DNA from: Gnetum montanum
Lineage: Eukaryota; Streptophyta; Gnetopsida; Gnetales; Gnetaceae
Direction: 5' to 3'
Assembly: GCA_015680685.1 (NCBI GenBank)
Contig: MNCI01010387.1
Location: 139,684-203,683 of the forward strand
Length of the DNA: 64,000 nucleotides
Of the stretch, positions 22,300 through 33,399 are shown piece after piece; the first letter of the stretch is position 1; the number at the start of each line of letters is the position of its first letter. The position numbers and the translations under genes were made by a program. The notes under the pieces are model-generated. The model was not told the DNA's origin. It saw only the letters and a list, made by a program, of their open reading frames with translations, and ran no database searches.

Positions 22300-23585
22300 A
22301 ATTCCTTGGCTATGTTTCAAGAGTCTCCTCTTCTTGAACCTTACTACAACCCTTATTAAAAGAGGTTAGTTGTTGAATCTCAGCTTTTATGTTAGAAATC
22401 TCTTCTTTCACTTCAACATGAATAGCATCTAGCTTAGAAAGTACTATTTTCTTTTCCTTCCTAATCAAATGATGTAGAAGAAAAATTTCTTCTTTAAATT
22501 CACTATACATCTTGTCACACTTACCATCTTATTCAATCATATGTGAGGAGTTTTCATCAGTAAGTGCCATGCATATGAGATGTGAATCTTTGAAAGAATT
22601 TCATGCTTCTTCTTCTCTTTGCTCACCATCATCCCAACTTGTATAAAAGTTGACCTTTTTTGGCTTCTTATAATTGATTCTATTCTTTGGCTATATATTA
22701 CTATCACTAGAACATTTGAAGGCCATAAGGCCTGTTCCTCCATAAACCCAACATTCTATAGAATGAAAATCTAAGTTAGAATTTAAAAACTTTCTACCTC
22801 TTTCTCTACATTTGCATAAATTGGATCTTTGTTATTAGCAATCATTACAGCTTTCTTGAGAGAATGGCAATCTCATCTTCATTACCCTCATCATGTTCAT
22901 TGAACTCCTTCTCCTTAGAGGTAATCTTTAGAGCAATAGGCATTTCTTGGATTTCTCCTTCACTTATGAGATTCATTTCATAAGTTATGAGAGCACTTTA
23001 AAGCTCTTCAAATTTTAAGGTTGAGAAATTTTTTATCTCCTCCATAGATATGACCTTTGGTCTAAACTCTGGTTGTAGAGTTTTGATCATCTTAATGATG
23101 ACATCACTTTCAGGAAAATCTTTACTTGTTCCTCTAATAGCTACAACAAGATCATTAGCTCTAGAGAAATAATCTTTTACTTTCTCACCTTCTCTCATTT
23201 TGAGTTTATTGTATTCACTTTGTAAAACTAACAATTTCAATTACTTAACAATAGATATTCCTTCATATGTAGCTTCTAAGGTTTGCCAAATTTCTATGGT
23301 TGTCTTACATCTTGCTACTCTATTAAATTCATATTTATTCAATGCATAATATAAACAAGTTTTTACATTTGAATCAAACATGAACTTATTGTTTTCTTCT
23401 TGTGACCATTTGTTGCAAGGCTTGATGAGGTCGGTGGAGCTATCAATAGGCAAAGCGTAGGCTTTAAGGATTGACTCCCACACTTCAAACTCCATTGATT
23501 TAAAGAACCCTTGCATTCTAGCTTTTGAATAAGCAAAGTCAAATTCATCAAACATGGGTGGCTTTGTGTAAGATGTTCCCTCCAT
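22300..23585 (-). pseudogene. gag: E4 gag remnant, SIRE-like
   Basis: Read on minus from 23585: MEGTSYTKPPMFDEFDFAY, FKSMEFEVWESILKAYALP and CLYYALNKYEFNRVARC are open to 23241. The next block, LLVLQSEYNKLKMREGEKV and VISMEEIKNFSTLKFEEL (22998-23240), is a UBN2-type capsid. The zinc knuckle region near 22740 (CWVYGGTGLMAFKC) has lost ligands just as in E2. An acidic strip (YTSWDDGEQREEEA) and a coiled coil (22310-22510) follow. Only a few stops and frameshifts separate the blocks, so this copy is less decayed than E2. Confidence 0.87.
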
Positions 23586-23640
23586 TATTCACTCTTGAAG
23601 TTGATGATGACAAAGAAGAGTACTAGGCTCTAATACCTCT

Positions 23641-24833
23641 CGTGGATTGTTAATCTTAGAAGGGGGAGAAGGATGAATAAGTTACCCAAATTAAAATGTT
23701 ATGAACCAAAGTGCGCACACAAAATTAAGGTGGTTCCCCAACTTGAGTAGTCCACACTTGGAGGGTAGATTTCACGCACAACTCCGAACTTTGTTACTCT
23801 TAAATGTGGTTTGAAGGGTCCACACCTTGTATAATATTTAAGCCCCTCTTTAGCATGTTGTGCCGCAACACTAACCATTCAACCCTGTAAGGTCCTATCA
23901 GGCTTGGAATGTGGTTTTTAGGCTTCCATAACCTTTATAATCTTGAGCTCTGCTTCAAAGTGTTATGCCACAACACCAATCACTCAATACCACAAGATGT
24001 CGATAACCTCAAGCAAGATGCCTTTCCACAAGAAGCACATCAAACCTGCAAGGCAATAAGGGAGAATAATTACAAGGGATAAATGTAACTTAGTTTACTA
24101 ATTCTTGTACTTTGAGGTACAAGACCCTTTACAATGAACAACTGATGATATAATGAAGAGGAACAAAGATCATAATGATTGAAAATATGATTATACAATT
24201 ATTACACATAAGTTTGCACATTTCCCAATGCATATGATGTCTTATCATAGCTTTTGCATTTCTAAATCCATCTTGGAACTCATGAAATGGCTAACCAATG
24301 ATCACTAATGATCATGGAATACGTCTTCTTCATGCCTAAGACATATTTCTGTATTTTTCCTCTATTCTAGGAAGATGTCTTTGTCTAAGAAAGATGTCTT
24401 TCTAAACTCTCCATTCTGGAAAGATATCTTTGTCTAATGGAAGACATCTTTCTGAAACTGGCCTACATTCTGTGAAGAAGTCTTTGCCAAAGGAAAGATG
24501 TCGACTATTTTTTGAAGACATCTTTACCTGTTCATCTTCCAATTCTGCCAAGATGTCTACTATTTCTCAAAGAGGTCTTCTTCAACCTTCCTTGGCATGA
24601 TGAATTCATCATTCCTTGTCCACAACCTTGATCTTTCATGTGCTTCAATGATGACAATGTTCTTTGAATTCTTTTCTTTTAAGCTTGCCTCCTTGAGACC
24701 TTATGGATGAATTTCTCCTTTTGTTTACACTAGTGCATTCCTTGTCATCTCATCTTGGTTGTATAACCATAACAACCATGCACACATCCTTTGTCTCCAT
24801 TTTACTTAATGTTTTGACACACCAAAAGGTCCA
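23641..24833 (-). repeat. E4 5' LTR (LTR-A family)
   Basis: 1193 bp, partner of 19160-20331. Array of GATGTC/GACATC decamers at about 24320-24570, with an ATACGTCTTC form near 24319. Confidence 0.9.
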
Positions 24834-24838
24834 TAGAT

Positions 24839-25640
24839 GCATCCTTACATGCATTGGCACATATGCATTGACACTCTATTGCCTAAAGCCTATATATATG
24901 CACACACTCTTTACATAGAGGTACTATTTTATCAATAATGTAGCTAAACTCTTATAACGTTATTCCATAATCTTAGCAAACAATTAGTGAGTGCCTATAG
25001 CATGGAATTGAGTCAATTGTACAACATCTTATTCAAGTGGCATCGTACCTAGACACATTCCATGAATGACAATAAAATCAAGATTGATTCATATTCATTG
25101 CAACACTTTGACTTAGGATAGATTTACTTTCATTGCAATTTACTTTATATATACTTCATTAATATTTACATTTTCTTACACATTAACCAATTGGTGTAAT
25201 GAGCATGACTAGTTTCAAGCATAAACATGTATTTGCATGGTAATACCAACATCATTATTACTTGGTTCACCTAGTAGCATACCACTAGGTAATCCCAATA
25301 GTGGGTACATGAGTTTAGGGTGTATGGCAAGTTGAAAATGGACACTCATCATCCATACGATAGTTTAGGATTTAATTTTATTATTAATTAGATTAAATAA
25401 TTAATTTCTATATTATTAGTTGGTTTAGTTTAAGGCTCCAACAACATCATAATCATATGCCTTATTTTAGACTAAACTATACATGATAAAGCTACTACTA
25501 GTCCAAGCAGGAAGATAGTGAACTACAATCAATGCTTAATGATCTAAATACCATACTAGTTCCATCCATGAAATTCAACATGATTATCATACCTATTTGT
25601 GATTTATATGATTTGTTATAGGGGACTACTCTATTACTCA
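24839..25640 (+). repeat. Decayed LTR-B-like solo LTR remnant
   Basis: In + sense the order is a TATA-like CCTATATATATG (about 24889), AATAAAATCAAGATTGATTC, GGTAATCCCAATAGTGGG, CTAGTCCAAGCAGGAAGAT and AATGATCTAAATACCA. Each element matches reversed LTR-B landmarks. No gag or pol follows. Boundaries are approximate. Confidence 0.6.
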
Positions 25641-25921
25641 ACACTTATGAAATTAAAAATCATTATAATATTCTTTTATTTTTAAGGTGGGGTATAATAT
25701 ATGAGTAATGTTAAGATTTTCCAACATTCACTCATGTTTTGTAATAAAATTTTTTAATATTATTATATATTATTATCATTCCTTTAATAAATTTTGATTT
25801 TCATAATATTCTTCAATGGTTTACATTGTGGAAATGTAAAATTGAAACTAAAATTTTTTACTTACATCTACTAAGACTCCTTGAATCTATTAGATCAATT
25901 TTGGAATTCTTTTTATGGAAG

Positions 25922-26022
25922 TTTTTTTTGTAAACTTATAACTCAGTGTTGCCTAGTAGAATTGAACCTATGAGCTAGGGCTATGAAGCTAAGACTCTTA
26001 CCACTAAGCTAATACCTCATTA
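25922..26022 (-). mobile_element. tRNA-derived SINE, copy 2
   Basis: Read on minus: ATGAGGTATTAGCTTAGTGG (A-box region), then B box GGTTCAATTCT, then a short tail ending in AAAAAAAA. It is flanked by TATGGAAG (25914-25921) and TATGGTAG (26023-26030), a 7/8 target-site duplication directly after the A tail. About 100 bp. It is the same family as 18556-18687. Confidence 0.7.
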
Positions 26023-26030
26023 TATGGTAG

Positions 26031-27127
26031 GGCCTAAGATCAATTCAGCAATGTTGATACTTGAAATCTTGGTCTAGTTTAGTTATAGTTTTGTTGGTAA
26101 TGTTACTAATTCTAATTACCTTATCATTCATTAATTACTTACATAATTAATATTTCATATAACTTATCTTCCATTCTAATTTAGACATCGATGATATATC
26201 CTATACACTACTCAAGGACTTGATTTGATCTTTGATTAGTCATTGAACAAGAGGTTAGTTGTTATAAGGCATCATTAATTCTAGTTCGTGAGTTCATCAA
26301 GTTCTCATAAACTTTCTCATTTTTTTCGAATTCAAAACTTTTTTATTAAGCTCCTGATTGAATATTAGTATCTACACCCTACTCTCTATATCTCATATTA
26401 TTGTGTTCTTTCATGATGATCTTATCAACTATCATGTCACTTGAGAATTATTGAATCCCTTAATTACGTACTTTCTTTTAATTGAATTTTCTCTTTTTAC
26501 TACGAAAACTATTTATGATTTCTTATCCATCATAACTTTTGCTCTTATACCAAGTTAGAGTTTTGTTTGACATCTCTTTAATAAATTTAACTTATCCAAG
26601 GATCTTTATGATGGGATTATAACAAACATCCTTAATTACATTTTCATTATAGGATGTATTCGTTAATAAGTCTTATTACAGTACTTGTACTTATTACAAT
26701 TGGACTTACATAAAACACTTCATCCCTTTGGATATCCTTTTGCCTTCTTCTACTAACTCTTCACTTCAAAGAACCACTACATTTGGTTACAACCTATTCT
26801 TAACTTCAATAGTACTACTACATCTTATGATAGCTTGTCCTTATCACTATAGCTACTTTCAGACTTCAACACCTCAACTTGGACCTTTTCTTCCTCTTTA
26901 GGAAACTAGATCCTTGTTATATCAAAATTTTCAAGTAAATGTTATTGTTTTGTAAATTGATTCATTGCACCTAATTTAACCTTTTAGTTTACAATGATGT
27001 TACTACTACTTCTTCAACATTTTTTCATGATCTATTTAGATTGCGTGTTTCTGGACTCATCAAAGTCAATGTCTACATACCTTTTACCCAACACCATTCT
27101 TTTCTTTATATATATTTTCTGCATATT
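26031..27127. other. Intergenic, nothing recognised
   Basis: AT-rich, with no open frame of substance, no repeat partner elsewhere in the window and no RNA gene seen. GTAAC at 27128-27132 is the left target duplication of E5. Confidence 0.5.
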
Positions 27128-27132
27128 GTAAC

Positions 27133-27745
27133 TGTTATAATCAAATTTGAAAACAATTAGATCTGAAAACACAGATTTGAAAAACACAGATCTGAAGACA
27201 CACTACAAATGCTCTAGAGAAATTATTAAAAACCCTACAGATCTGAATAAATCATTAGAGGCAAAATATTGCACTATAAGAAACACTATAAACCACTCTC
27301 AAACCATTCCAAACTCTAGCAAACATTTGTTGTGATAACAGAATGAAAGCAGAATGAGAACAGTAAAAAGGAAATAGCACAAGAACACAGAGAGTTACAT
27401 GGTTTGGGCCCCTTTTACCCTACTTCCACAACAATGCTGATCTGCCTTCTATTCTTCTCAAATCTTAAAGACACAAGTTGTCCTTACAACTTTTCAAACA
27501 CACAATCTGTTATTCTAATAGATCTCATATCAACACCAACAAGACTCGTGTCTCCAAGGTAAAACCTTGATACAATGCTCTGACTTTGAAGCACACACAA
27601 AAGGCTACCCCAAGCCTTCTATTTATGAAGAAACATGAGGACCAAACCCCAATCCTCATACATGTGGGATAAAACACATCCCCACATTAAATGCAACATA
27701 AAAGGAAATACAAAGATGAATGTATTTGACTTCATTTTTCCAACA
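27133..27745 (-). repeat. E5 3' LTR
   Basis: On + it starts TGTTATAATCAAATTTG and ends TTTTTCCAACA. The motif CACAGATCTGAA recurs near the left end. A CATAAATAG (minus) near 27623 is a candidate TATA box. Confidence 0.93.
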
Positions 27746-27798
27746 AACTCCCCCTTGAAGACAAATCCAACTAGCCTTTAAGAGATGTGCACTTCTGA

Positions 27799-28389
27799 TT
27801 AAGCTTCAGTTTTCCTAAGCTTCTTCCTATAGAAAATGTGTTTTTCAACTATGACTGGTTTTGTTAAAGCATCAGCAACATTGAGCTTTGTATCGACCTT
27901 TTGAACATGCACCAAGCCATCCTCTATGATTTCTCTTATGAAGTGGAATCGGACATCTATATGTTTTGTCCTGGCATGAAAGGCAGAATTCTTTACAAGA
28001 TGGATTGCACTCAAACTATCACAAAACACAGCATACCTTTGTTGTTTTAATCCAAGAGACTACAAAAATCTCTTCATCCATAACATCTCCTTGCATGCTT
28101 CTGTGAGTGCTACGTACTCTGATTCAGTTGTAGATAAAGTTACGGGTGGTTGTAGATGTGACAACCAACTCACTGCTTCACCACCAAAAATAAATGTGTA
28201 CCCTATAGAAGATCGTCTTGTATCATGATCAGCAGCAAAGTTTGCATCTACAAAGTCTTCAATGTGCATATTAGCATCTCCAAAACATAAGCAATGCACT
28301 TTTGTGCCTTTTAAATATTTTAAAATCCATTTGACAGCTAACCAGTGATTCCACCCATAGTTGGTCATAAATCTACTAACTACTCCAAC
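27799..28389 (-). pseudogene. pol: E5 RNase H
   Basis: Copia RNase H reading on minus from the N gap: GWNHWLAVKWILKYLKGTK, DANFAADHDTRRSSIGYTF, STTESEYVALTEACKEMLWM, FCDSLSAIHLVKNSAFHART and KHIDVRFHFIRE, ending at KKLRKTEA. Catalytic Asp/Glu positions look kept. One TAG (about 28058) interrupts it between RFL and SLGL. Confidence 0.92.
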
Positions 28390-28690
28390 NNNNNNNNNNN
28401 NNNNNNNNNNNNNNNNNNNNNNNNNNNNNNNNNNNNNNNNNNNNNNNNNNNNNNNNNNNNNNNNNNNNNNNNNNNNNNNNNNNNNNNNNNNNNNNNNNNN
28501 NNNNNNNNNNNNNNNNNNNNNNNNNNNNNNNNNNNNNNNNNNNNNNNNNNNNNNNNNNNNNNNNNNNNNNNNNNNNNNNNNNNNNNNNNNNNNNNNNNNN
28601 NNNNNNNNNNNNNNNNNNNNNNNNNNNNNNNNNNNNNNNNNNNNNNNNNNNNNNNNNNNNNNNNNNNNNNNNNNNNNNNNNNNNNNNNNN
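28390..28690. other. Assembly gap in E5 RT (301 N)
   Basis: The gap hides the RT core, including the YVDD catalytic strand. By comparison with other copia RTs about 190 residues (roughly 570 bp) should lie between EEIYMKQ and SRFMTNYG, so either the gap size is nominal or part of the RT is deleted. Open frames drawn through the Ns are meaningless. Confidence 0.95.
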
Positions 28691-29213
28691 GCTGTTTCAT
28701 GTAAATTTCCTCCTCCAAATCTCCATGGAGGAATGCTATTTTTATATCAAGTTGTTCCAACTCTAAGTCTATGCAGGCCACCAATGATAGCACTAAACCT
28801 ATAGAAGAGTGTTCTACCACCAGAGAAAAAATTTCTTGAAAGTCAATACCTAGTTTCTATGCATAGCCTTTCACCACCAACCTAGCCTTGAAACGTTTTT
28901 CCCCATTTGCCTCTGATTTAATTCTGTATATCCACCTACACTCCAAGAGTTTTCTCCCTTTTGGCAATTGAACTAGCTCCCAGGTTTTGTTCTGTTGGAG
29001 TGATTCCCATTCATCATTCATAGATACCTTCCACTTTGTGGCATCAACACATGTCATGGCTTCCTTCACTGTTTCTGGTTCACCATTATCACTGTAAAGT
29101 ACATAATTTAATGAGGGAGAGTACCTGTCAGGAGGTTTGGTAGTTCTGGTTGACCTTCTAACCCAATGAGACACATCTGTAGCTTCTTGTTCATCATCTT
29201 CTACCTCATTTTC
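28691..29213 (-). pseudogene. pol: E5 reverse transcriptase, N-terminal part
   Basis: On minus: VSHWVRRSTRTTKPPDRY, AMTCVDATKWKVSMNDEWES, LPKGRKLLECRWIYRIK, KRFKARLVVKGYA*, GIDFQEIFSLVVEHSSI and LDIKIAFLHGDLEEEIYMKQ, ending at the gap. Consensus would be MDVKTAFLHGDL. A stop follows KGYA, and another lies between the integrase tail and this segment. Confidence 0.92.
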
Positions 29214-30380
29214 TTATTGTCCTGCATTTTCTCCTTGCTGTCCTAAGTTCTCAGCTTGCTGCCAAGTACTTTTAGCATGTTGTCCAATGTTTCCAGATCT
29301 AGAAAATCCATGAGTTTCATCATTTTCAATTTCTTCAGTCACGCTAAGAGGAGTCCTTATGCTTTCTGAGCCATTTCTGTCCTTGTCTTTCTTTTGCAGC
29401 TCACTAAACATCACATTTTCTCTGAATTTAACGTCCCTTGATCTCACTACACGTTTCAATTCAGGATCCCAAAGTCTGAATCCCAACTCATCTTCTCCAT
29501 ATCCAACAAATATGCAACTTTTAGCCCTATCTTCCATCTTAGTTCTGTTTTCCTTTGGAATATGCATAAATGCCTCACATCCAAAAACTCTTAAATGACT
29601 GTATGAAATGTTTTTACCTTTCCAAACAACTTCTAGAAAAGCATTATCAATTGAAGAATGTGGAGACCTATTCACCAAATATGCAGCAGTCATAACTACC
29701 TCTCCCCAAAATGTCTTAGGTAGGCCTACACTTGAAACCATTGTTCTAGCATAATCCAGCAATGTTCTATTGCATCTTTCAGCAACTCCATTTTCCTGTG
29801 GTGTACCAGGAGGGGTACGAATGTGCCTAATTCCTTTAATGTTGCAAAAATTAGCAAATACTTTAGAAGTGTACTCCCCACCATTATCAGTTTGCAAACA
29901 TTTTATTTTCAGACCTGTTTCATTTTCTACTCTTGCAACAAATGTTTTGAAAACTAAAAATGCTTTATCTTTTAATTTTAGCATATAAATCCAAACCTCC
30001 CTTGTACAATCATCTATGAAAGTTACAAAATAAATAGATCCACCAAGAGAAATGGGATTCATAGGACCATAAACATCAGAATAAACCAATTCTAACATAT
30101 TTTTCTTTCTGCTGTCCAGATCCCTATGAAAGTTTACTCTCTTAGATTTTCCAACTAAACAGTCTTTGCAATCAGTTTGAGCATAAGAAAATACAGGAAT
30201 GAGAGTCTGATTTTGAAGTACCTTTAAGCTTGACTAGCCAATGTGTCCAAGACATCTATGCCATACTTCAGAATTTTCTATATCAGAAACTATTGCAATA
30301 GAGTTGCATGAATCTGCCATTAATGTATATAAGCTGCCCTCCTTCTTTCCTTTCAGAATGGTCATGATTCCCTTGGAAAT
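29214..30380 (-). pseudogene. pol: E5 integrase
   Basis: GAG-pre-integrase (SEVWHRCLGHIG*SSLKVLQ, with DCKDCLVGKSKRV) is followed by an open 294-residue core from 30098. The catalytic triad is intact: Asp in LELVYSDVYGPM, Asp in QTDNGGEY, Glu in TPQENGVAERCNRTL. The copia C-terminal segment LRVFGCEAFMHIPKENR and SCIFVGYGEDELGFRLWDP follows, then a Gln-rich tail with imperfect repeats (NIGQHAK, NLGQQGE, NAGQ). Confidence 0.94.
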
Positions 30381-30818
30381 CCTCTAATGCCCACCTCCAC
30401 TACTAAAATTTAGACTTGAATCATCCAATTGTGGAACTAAAATCAACTTCTTTGTAACTTCAGGAACATGTTTAACGTTATCTATTGTCACCTTTGGCAT
30501 CCCTGATTGTTGCAAACTTATACTTCCAATTCCAAGAACTTTTAAATCTTTTCCATTAGCAGCATATACAAAACTAGATTCAACTTTATGATAAGATGCA
30601 AAGCAAGACTTATCTAGACAAATATGAAAGGAGGCACCTGAGTAAATCAACCAGATGTCACTGCTACATCCATCTACCACCATTGTACATTGTTCTTGAA
30701 TCAGAAAACTGATGTTTTCATCAGCTACATGTATCTCTGATGTTCCTTCTTCTGACTTCTTCTCCTTTCCTTTTCCTTTATTTTTCTGTGCTTTCCATGC
30801 AAAGCAATCCTTCTTCAA
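30381..30818 (-). pseudogene. pol: E5 protease region
   Basis: Open from the zinc knuckle to 30384. After a Lys-rich linker the protease core reads DIWLIYSGASFHIC. Copia proteases have LDSGAS here, so the catalytic Asp is now Tyr and the enzyme is dead. YAANGKDLKVLGIGSISLQ and IDNVKHVPEVTKKLILV are the usual copia protease C-terminal features. Confidence 0.9.
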
Positions 30819-31500
30819 ATGACCTTTCTTCTTACATTACTAGCATTCTTGAGTTTGAGTTCTGCCATGCGATACTCCTCTGTCCATGCTTCTTCCCCTA
30901 CTTGGGAAATGTCTCCTACTTCTACATGAACATTTCCAGATCTAAAAGATTCATCTACTCTTCCTTCTAAATCCTGAAGGGTAGACACAACCTGTTCAAA
31001 TGTCATAGATGAAACACTCATAGAAGTAGTAATAGATGTCACAATTGCAGACCAGGAATCAGGTAAGGAATCTAACAAAGCATAGGATTTAACTAGATCT
31101 GGAATAACAATTTTATATTCCTCCAACTTATTCAGATTTCCCATCATCTCATCCAAATGCTCTTGAAAAGACACATCAGATCTCTTCTTGCATCTAAAAA
31201 CTTTCTGATAAATGTGAAAGGTATTCAAACCTGATACTTTGTCAAACCTATTCTTTAGCGTTTTCCATAGATCATGCGGATCCATATCTAATTTGATTGA
31301 GGCCAAAATCCCATTACTTAGGGTAGGATGAATGAAAGACAATGCCCTAGTCTTAATTTTCCTTCAATCAACAGTTGACATTCCTACTGGTTGAGAGGGA
31401 TCTAAGGCCTCTTGGCAATCCTTTTGTGCTAATACAACCTTCATCAAAATGCTCCAAACGTTCCAGTTCCTTCCTACCAATCTTTCCATTGTTTGCAACC
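30805..31500 (-). pseudogene. gag: E5 gag
   Basis: On minus a likely start is MERLVGRNWNVWSILMKVVL. A stop follows at about 31365. The main block (30815-31342) has the UBN2 signature (DPHDLWKTLKNRF, VSFQEHLDEMMGNLNKLEEY, LLDSLPDSWSAIVTSI). A CCHC knuckle straddles 30805-30850, with ligands kept but two stops between the first two cysteines. Confidence 0.9.
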
Positions 31501-31534
31501 TCTCCTTCTTTTTAAACCTTGCTCTAATACCAGT

Positions 31535-32148
31535 TGTTATAATCATATCTGAAAACAATTAGATCTAAAAGCACAGATCTGAAAAACACAAATCTGAAGA
31601 CACACTACAAATGCTCTAGAGAAATTATTAAAAAACCCTACAAATTTGAATAAATCATTAGAGGCAAAATATTGCACTATAAGAAACACTATAAACCACT
31701 CTCAAACCATTCCAAACTCTAGCAAACATTTGCTGTGATAACAGAATGAAAGCAGAATGAAAATAGTAAAAAGGAAATAGCACAAGAACACAGAGAGTTA
31801 CGTGGTTTGGGCCCCTTTTATCCTACTTCCACAACAATGCTGATCTACCTTCTATTCTTCTCAAATCTTAAGGACATAAGCCGTCCTTGCAACTTTTCAA
31901 ATACACAATCTGTTATTCCAACAGATCTCAAATCAACATCAACAAGACTCATGTCTCCAAGGTAAAACCTTGATACAATGCTTTCACTTTGAAGCATACA
32001 CAAAAGGCTAACCCAAGCCTTCTATTTATGAAGAAACATGAGAACCAAACCCCAATCCTCATACATGTGGGATAAAACACATCCCCACATTAAATGCAAC
32101 ATAAAAGGAAATACAAAAATTAATGTATTTGGCATCATTTTTCCAATA
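31535..32148 (-). repeat. E5 5' LTR
   Basis: 614 bp. The + right end reads TTCCAATA, where the partner has TTCCAACA, so the terminal dinucleotide is mutated. The PBS (TGGTATTAGAGC on minus) is at 31521-31532. Confidence 0.93.
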
Positions 32149-32153
32149 GTAAC

Positions 32154-33399
32154 AAGTCTCTTATGACTTATATCTTGTAGGAAGAGTTATGATGATTGAT
32201 ATTTATGAAACATGTTTATTCCTTAAGGTGAGTTATGAAATTAATTATTACATTATATCATGTAAGCATAAAGTCCAATACCATTCTTGAACACTATGAA
32301 ATTAGTGTTTTACATGCATGTTATTTTTCTTAATCTATTTTTCTTGTTAAACTTATAGATTTTAAAATGATTGAGAAAGCTTATAAATTTTAAAAATTAT
32401 CCACACTTTGTACCTTGTTGTTGGTTTGCTTATGTTTCATAAAAAGGTTGTGATGATTCCCAAGTTATGAATTACATCTTTTCATTATGACCTAATTAAG
32501 AATGGTTACGAATGTTATTGAATGATTATGAAACTAATGATTGTACAGTTTTGAATTATGTAGTTCAACATTGCCCTATAGAATCAAACCCATGACTTAA
32601 AGCTTTCAAATCAAGAGTCTTACCACTAGTCTAATACTTCATTGTTCACAACAAATTTAATAAGAGTTGGATAATGGAATTATTATCATACTTTTGGATG
32701 AGAATAATAAAATATATTTAGAAATTTTTTATGTTTCAAAAAGTTCAAATTTTTTATACTATCTAATATATTAAAATCTTCTTATTGGTACCATCTTCAA
32801 CATATTATAATTGTTTCTCCTTAATGTCCTCTTTGTGGAAGTGAATATGCAACTATAATCTTTCTTTATAAGTTAAATATCAAGTTTTCAAAGATGTTGC
32901 TTTTCAATTACAACTTCAAATATAAAATTTTACAGTGAGGGATGAATAATTAATTTGTTTCTTGTAGTATTAATTTCTTTTTGGTTGGTAGGCTCAATTG
33001 AAATTTTTTTTATTATTTCTAATTATTGCATCTATTTTTCTTTGGAGAGAGTATTTTTTTTCTATGTACAAAAAAAGAAATTTTAGGAAGAAGTAAAAAC
33101 TTATAAAGGCACATTTAAACAAGGGCAACACTTGATCCTTTTTCTACCCTAAAAGAGAGGTTTGTTAGGATTGGTTGTAAGGATGAAAACTTGAAAAGGC
33201 ATCCCAAAAACCATTGAGCTTTTTCTTTAAATTCTATCTCTATGTGATAGTATGATATACCTTGAATTTTTAATTATTATTATCATTTTGATCTATCACC
33301 CCTAACTTTTTGTATAATAGGACTTTTATGAGCATGCATAATAGCTTTTTTTGTTTTTTTATTTAAAAAAACCTATATAATATTTGATAATATGCTCAT
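32154..33399. other. Intergenic, AT-rich, contains SINE copy 3
   Basis: Long T and A runs (for example 33006-33070). No coding or structured feature is recognised apart from the SINE at 32555-32642. Confidence 0.5.
32555..32642 (-). mobile_element. tRNA-derived SINE, copy 3 (old)
   Basis: Read on minus: ATGAAGTATTAGACTAGTGG, TAAGACTCTTGATTTGAAAG and the B-box-like GGGTTTGATTCT. It shares the same landmarks in the same spacing as copies 1 and 2. No convincing target duplication was found. Confidence 0.6.

Larger units (their letters stand above)
19160..24833 (-). mobile_element. E4: second gag-only copia element of the E2 family
   Basis: Minus-strand element with 3' LTR 19160-20331, 5' LTR 23641-24833 and a 3.3-kb internal region. 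TAGAT flanks both ends (19155-19159 and 24834-24838). With this duplication, the outer LTR ends a few bases short of the full family terminus, so the exact left end is uncertain. The internal region holds SIRE-like gag plus about 2 kb without pol motifs, as in E2. A PBS-like TATTAGAGCC (minus, about 23625) is mutated from TGGTATCAAAGC. Confidence 0.88.
27133..32148 (-). mobile_element. E5: Ty1/copia retrotransposon, best preserved in the window
   Basis: Minus-strand copia element with LTRs of 613 and 614 bp and perfect TSD GTAAC (27128-27132 and 32149-32153). The PBS TGGTATTAGAGC lies on minus at 31521-31532. The polypurine tract TCTTCAAGGGGGAGTT (minus) abuts the 3' LTR. Internal order on minus is gag, protease, integrase, RT and RNase H, so it is copia; the gag, pre-integrase and RNase H segments look Tork-like. 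LTRs differ by only scattered substitutions, so it is younger than E1. A 301-N gap covers the RT core. Several stops make it non-functional as assembled. Confidence 0.95.

Noticed and set aside
28345-28820. Open frames running through the N gap
   Set aside because: The translation is of unknown bases; only the flanks carry information.
29359-29988. Plus-strand ORFs at 29359-29598 and 29770-29988
   Set aside because: Antisense shadows of the well-supported E5 integrase on minus.
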